Below, piece after piece: positions 25,790-29,447 of a DNA stretch of 29,447 nt; the first letter of the stretch is position 1, and the number at the start of each line of letters is the position of its first letter. The position numbers were made by a program, and so were the translations under genes. This stretch comes from a virus. The notes below the pieces were generated by a model. The model was not told the DNA's origin. It saw nothing but the letters and a program-made list of their open reading frames with translations, and did not search any database. The DNA is taken from positions 1 through 29,447 of IMG/VR virus record IMGVR_UViG_3300025886_000108; one strand, given 5' to 3'.

Positions 25790-26812
25790 ATGGCATATAT
25801 AGGACAAGGAATAGATAGATTTAGTAATGTAGAAAAGCTAGATGCTATAACACCAGCTACTGCAACAGGTGCTGGTCCTTATAATTTAACTAAAGGTAGT
25901 GTAGCATTTACACCATCTAGTGCAGATACAATGGTAGTATCTATTGATGGAGTTATTCAGTATGGTAACTTTTCAGTAAATGGTTCTACAATTACATTTG
26001 ATGCAGCTTTAGCAGATGCAAATACTTGTGATTTTATTTATCACATGGGTACAGGTTTATTATCAACACCTGTTGACAATTCAGTTTCAACTGCTAAAAT
26101 AGTAGATAGTAATATAACTACAGCAAAAATAAATAATTCTGCAGTAACAGATGCAAAGATAGCTACTGTAGCAGCAAGTAAATTAACTGGTGCTTTACCA
26201 GCTATTAGTGGTGCTAACTTAACAAACTTACCAGCAGAAACAAAACCTACTATAGGTTCTATATCTCCTTCAGTTATAGAAAATACACAAACAGCAGTTA
26301 CGATAACAGGAACAAATTTTATATCAGTACCTCAAGTAGAAGCAATTAATTCTACAGGTGCTATTGTTGCAGCAGATAGTATTACTTATACAAGTGCTAC
26401 TCAAATAGTTGCAACCTTTACTTTACCAGTAGATGGTACATATTTTTTAAGAGTAGAGAACAATGATGGTAATGCAGTAAGAAGTAGTTCAGCTTTACTA
26501 ACAGTATCAGATGCTCCAGCTTGGACAACAGCAGCAGGTTCTATTTATACTGGTGGTTCAGTTGTAAGTACAATTACTTTATCAGCAACTGGTGCTACAT
26601 CATTTGCAGTAACAACAGGTGCAGTACCAACAGGATTAACATTTACATCTGGTGTTGGAAGTTGTACAATCGCAGGAACACAAACAGAATTTACAGCAGC
26701 AGCTACAAAGAATTTTAGTATAACAGCAACAGACGCAGAAGGACAGACAGCAGTCAGAGCTTTTAGTATGAGCTTTACATTTGGAATGTCAGGTTCAGGA
26801 GGATTTAATTAA
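25790..26812 (+). CDS. Tail fibre protein with IPT/TIG domain, cassette copy 2
   Basis: A 340-aa protein; ATG 25790 preceded by AAGGAATAAAATAAT. It starts MAYIGQGIDRFSNVEKLDAI and has a DTMVVSIDGVIQYGNFSVNG module (about 46-65), unlike copy 1. Fibre repeats with TAKIVDSNITTAKINNSAVT (101-120) follow. From ETKPT (about 150) on it parallels copy 1: an IPT/TIG domain (150-236, TITGTNFISV), then WTTAAGS and an Ig-like domain with VPTGLTFTSGVGSCTIAGTQ, ending SGSGGFN. The N-terminal half has been exchanged relative to copy 1, pointing to recombination between fibre modules. Ends in TAATG with the next gene. Confidence 0.8.
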   Translation: MAYIGQGIDRFSNVEKLDAITPATATGAGPYNLTKGSVAFTPSSADTMVVSIDGVIQYGNFSVNGSTITFDAALADANTCDFIYHMGTGLLSTPVDNSVSTAKIVDSNITTAKINNSAVTDAKIATVAASKLTGALPAISGANLTNLPAETKPTIGSISPSVIENTQTAVTITGTNFISVPQVEAINSTGAIVAADSITYTSATQIVATFTLPVDGTYFLRVENNDGNAVRSSSALLTVSDAPAWTTAAGSIYTGGSVVSTITLSATGATSFAVTTGAVPTGLTFTSGVGSCTIAGTQTEFTAAATKNFSITATDAEGQTAVRAFSMSFTFGMSGSGGFN

Positions 26813-28158
26813 TGGCTAATACATATTTATCAAGAACAGAAACAGGAACAGCATCAAATCAAACAAAATTTACTTATTCTGCTTGGATTAAAAGAAGTAA
26901 ACTGGGAACTGACCAAACAATTTTTTATAACTATAAAGATGCTAGTAATTATGCTTATATGTATTTTAGGTCATCAGATGATATAAGATATTTTGATAGA
27001 GTAGGTGGTGGAGATACTGCTGTTTTTGTAACAAATAATCTTTTTAGAGATACATCAGCATGGTATCATATAGTTTTAGAAGTAGATACAACACAAGCAA
27101 CATCTAGCGATAGAATAAAATTTTATGTTAATAATGAACAAGTAACTTTTTCTTCTTCAACAATTCCAGCACAAGACCAAGCTCTTTCATTACCTAGAGA
27201 TGGAACAAAAACAGTTGCTTCAAGTAATGGTGGTAGTAATTATTTTGATGGCTCAATGTCTCATGTTCATTTTGTAGAATCAACAGCTTATGACGCATCA
27301 GCTTTCGGTGAAACAGATGCAACAACAGGTGAATGGGTAGGAAAGACAAGTCCTTCAGTTACTTATGGAAATACTGGATTTTTTATTCTTAAAGATGGTA
27401 ATGGTATTACTGACCAATCAGGTGAAGGTAATGACTTTACATTAGGTGGTGGTACTCTTACAGATTTAAAAGATAATCCTGATAATGTTTTTGCTACAAT
27501 TAATAATTTAGTTGGTTCTAATTTATTTGGAAGCACAGTTAATTTTAGCAATGGAAATACAACAGTAGAAGACCCTAGTGGTTCTGCATCTGGTGTTAAT
27601 CCATATTTTATGAGTACATTAGCTATGCCATCAAAAGGAAAATTTTATTGTGAACTAAAACCTAGTAGTTTTTCAACAGGTTCTGGTCATGGTATTGGAA
27701 TTTTTAGAACATCATCTGGTAATACTGCTGATGTAACAAGTTCTAGTAATCAAATAAGATATATATTTGCTGATACATCTATTTATATATCTAAATATGG
27801 TTCAACAGACCAATCTGGTTTAACAGCAATTAGTTCTGGCGATATTGTAGGTATGGCTTTAGATTTAGATAATGGCACATTTCAATATTATGTTAATGGA
27901 GTTGCAAGAGGTAGTCAAATTACTGGAGTAAGTTCTGCTAATGATGGTTATGATTATTTCTTTTTTGCCAATTTAGAAAGTTCTTCTTCTGGAAGATATG
28001 GAAAATATGAATGGAATTTCGGCAATGGCTATTTTGGAACTACAGCTATAACTACAAATAGTGGTAATGGTTACTCAGGTGCAGAAGGTGCTTCTAAATT
28101 TAATTATACAGTACCAACAGGATACTCAGCACTTAGTACGAAAGGACTTAACGAATAA
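26812..28158 (+). CDS. LamG + SPRY-like putative receptor-binding protein, cassette copy 2
   Basis: A 448-aa paralogue of 22133-23488. Shared landmarks in the same order are RTET, FTYSAWIKRSK, LFRDTSAWYHIVLEVDTTQA, YFDGSMSHVHF, FGETDATTGEW, ILKDGNGITDQSGEGNDFT, DNPDNVFAT, GKFYCELKP, MALDLDNGTFQYYVNG, NFGNGYFGTTA and the end STKGLNE. Divergence is greatest in the loops between these strands, as expected if the two copies bind different surface structures. The opposite-strand frame at 27363-27551 is a shadow. Start and end are coupled by TAATG. Confidence 0.8.
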   Translation: MANTYLSRTETGTASNQTKFTYSAWIKRSKLGTDQTIFYNYKDASNYAYMYFRSSDDIRYFDRVGGGDTAVFVTNNLFRDTSAWYHIVLEVDTTQATSSDRIKFYVNNEQVTFSSSTIPAQDQALSLPRDGTKTVASSNGGSNYFDGSMSHVHFVESTAYDASAFGETDATTGEWVGKTSPSVTYGNTGFFILKDGNGITDQSGEGNDFTLGGGTLTDLKDNPDNVFATINNLVGSNLFGSTVNFSNGNTTVEDPSGSASGVNPYFMSTLAMPSKGKFYCELKPSSFSTGSGHGIGIFRTSSGNTADVTSSSNQIRYIFADTSIYISKYGSTDQSGLTAISSGDIVGMALDLDNGTFQYYVNGVARGSQITGVSSANDGYDYFFFANLESSSSGRYGKYEWNFGNGYFGTTAITTNSGNGYSGAEGASKFNYTVPTGYSALSTKGLNE

Positions 28159-29195
28159 TGGCATACACAACAATTAATAAATCAACAGATTATTTTAATA
28201 CTAAACTTTATACAGGTAATGGTGGAACACAATCTATAACAGGAGTTGGATTTCAACCTGATATGGCATGGATTAAATCAAGAAGTTCTGGTGCTTGGCA
28301 TCATTTAGGAGATGCTGTTAGAGGTGCAGATAAAAGATTACAACCAAATGATAATGGTGCTGAAAGTACATTGTCAACTGGTATAACATCTTTTGATAGT
28401 GATGGTTTGTCTTTTGGTGCATCAGGTGATGTAAATGGTAATGGTTTAAGTATAGTAGGTTGGAACTGGAAAGCAGGGACAACTGCTATCCCTTCTGGGA
28501 GTACAACTGACCCTTTGGGAGTTAGTATTAATACAACATCTGGTTTTGGTATTTATAAAATTACTTCTCCTGCAAGTGGTAGTTATGTTTTAAAACATGG
28601 TTTAGGTAAAAAACCAAAAATGGTTATTGTAAAAGATTTAGAAGCAAGTCAAAAATTTATGGTTTGGTCTGATACTTTTTCAAATGCTACTAATGATTAC
28701 ATAACTTTAAATGATGTAAATGGAAAAGCAACTTACTCTACTTGTTGGGGTACAATGAACTCAACTGATTGTACCATTTCTGTTGGTGGAACTTTAGATG
28801 CTAACAACGACCATGTAGTTTATATTTTTACTGATACAACTGGTTATTGTAAGCATGGCTCATATACAGGAAATGGAAATGATGGTGATGGTCCATTTAT
28901 TTACACAGGATTTAAACCTGCATTTTTTATGATAAAACGAACTGATGCAAGTCAACCATGGTTAATTTTAGATAGCAAAAGAGGTGCTTATAATGTTAAT
29001 CAATCTAAATTATTTCCAAATGCTAGTGATGTTGAAAATACTGATACTTCTAATGGTATGGATTTTTTATCCAATGGTATTAAATTAAAAAGAAATAATG
29101 CTGAAAGTAATGGTTCAAATGGAAATTACATCTACATGGCATTTGGAGCAGCACCCTTAGTAGGTTCAAATGGTGTTACAGCTAAAGCAAGATAA
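28158..29195 (+). CDS. DUF7483-type tail/fibre protein, cassette copy 2
   Basis: A 345-aa paralogue of 23488-24528: MAYTTINKSTDYFNTKLYTG start, ITGVGFQPDMAWIKSRSSGA, VGWNWKAG, KHGLGKKPKMVIVKDLEASQ, GFKPAFFMIKRTD and the end YIYMAFGAAPLVGSNGVTAK. The first 66 bases around the start differ from copy 1 at about five positions only, whereas the middle has diverged strongly. It ends in TAATG with a small basic gene. A role in the fibre complex is inferred from position. Confidence 0.8.
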   Translation: MAYTTINKSTDYFNTKLYTGNGGTQSITGVGFQPDMAWIKSRSSGAWHHLGDAVRGADKRLQPNDNGAESTLSTGITSFDSDGLSFGASGDVNGNGLSIVGWNWKAGTTAIPSGSTTDPLGVSINTTSGFGIYKITSPASGSYVLKHGLGKKPKMVIVKDLEASQKFMVWSDTFSNATNDYITLNDVNGKATYSTCWGTMNSTDCTISVGGTLDANNDHVVYIFTDTTGYCKHGSYTGNGNDGDGPFIYTGFKPAFFMIKRTDASQPWLILDSKRGAYNVNQSKLFPNASDVENTDTSNGMDFLSNGIKLKRNNAESNGSNGNYIYMAFGAAPLVGSNGVTAKAR

Positions 29196-29338
29196 TGGCT
29201 AAAAAATTTAAGTCTCATGTTGACCATATACGAATACAAAAAGGAAGTTCAACTGGAAGAAGACCCAATACAAGTACTATGAATAAACATAAACGAAGAC
29301 AAACTGGTGTAAAGATTTATAAAGGACAAGGAAGATAA
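29195..29338 (+). CDS. Small basic phage protein, 47 aa
   Basis: ATG 29195 shares one base with the previous stop, and its TAA overlaps the next ATG. The product starts MAKKFKSHVDHIRIQKGSST, continues GRRPNTSTMNKHKRRQTGVK and ends IYKGQGR. The GSSTGRRP...STMNKHKRR pattern reminds me of small basic proteins encoded near structural genes in marine phages. No function is known to me; nucleic-acid binding is suggested by charge. Confidence 0.75.
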   Translation: MAKKFKSHVDHIRIQKGSSTGRRPNTSTMNKHKRRQTGVKIYKGQGR

Positions 29339-29447
29339 TGCCAAGAAAATCAGCTACTGAAGTTAAAATAGATTTTTTAGTAAGAGAAATAAAAGAACTT
29401 AGAAGTGAAACTAAATGTTTAAGAGCTGATATTAATAAAGGCAAAGG
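29338..29447 (+). CDS. Start of a coiled-coil small protein, cut by the window edge
   Basis: ATG 29338 in a TAATG overlap; 36 codons are visible before the window ends. The product starts MPRKSATEVKIDFLVREIKE, then LRSETKCLRADINKGK, with a heptad pattern that predicts a coiled coil. Small phage proteins of this sort precede lysis genes in some podoviruses, but too little is seen to judge. Confidence 0.65.
   Translation, partial: MPRKSATEVKIDFLVREIKELRSETKCLRADINKGK

Noticed and set aside
22133-29195. Diversity-generating retroelement acting on the fibre genes
   Set aside because: No reverse transcriptase, no template repeat and no adenine-specific variable pair were seen in the window.

Overview
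The window reads as part of one low-GC, gene-dense genome of a tailed dsDNA phage, most likely a marine podovirus with a SAR11/Pelagibacter-like host. Seen directly: strong A/T bias throughout, very short overlapping genes, no cellular genes, and a complete late order of terminase small, terminase large, portal, scaffold, major capsid, tail adaptor, tail hub and tail fibres. The P22/T7-like order and the absence of a tape-measure gene or long-tail genes point to a podovirus. The host is an inference from base composition and from resemblance to marine phage protein families known to me; no lysis, replication or integrase gene is visible here.

Left arm (1-6840, minus strand): about 28 very small genes (23-138 codons), read away from the centre and chained by ATGA or TAATG overlaps. 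Nearly all are of unknown function. The one with a recognisable fold is a SprT-like zinc metallopeptidase (5710-6126). Four tiny membrane proteins are hidden between larger frames. Many starts share an extended ribosome-binding sequence (ACAACT-GGAGG). An AT-rich element (TTGCCACAATTATATG on the minus strand) recurs near two sigma70-like promoters.

Centre (6841-7644): about 800 bases without a convincing gene, separating the two divergent arms. It holds an extremely A/T-rich stretch, an 11-bp-period tandem repeat, long-range inverted repeats, an odd run of G tracts and a near-consensus promoter directly abutting the small-terminase start. A packaging site, an origin or a control region would all fit.

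Right arm (7645-29447, plus strand): packaging and head genes (7645-16537), tail adaptor and hub (16538-19107), then over 10 kb of tail-fibre and receptor-binding-type genes (19109-29195). Four strong TTGACA/TTGTCA-N17-TATAAT-type promoters subdivide this arm, and a fifth perfect match lies inside the tail-hub gene. A hairpin terminator follows the capsid gene.

The most striking feature is a duplicated three-gene tail-fibre cassette. An IPT/TIG protein, a LamG+SPRY-like protein and a third fibre protein occur at 21171-24528 and again, diverged but in the same order and with the same 1-base start/stop overlaps, at 25790-29195. A gene with a discoidin-like (F5/8C) domain sits between them. Together with the fibre gene at 19109 this suggests a phage carrying two parallel host-recognition modules.
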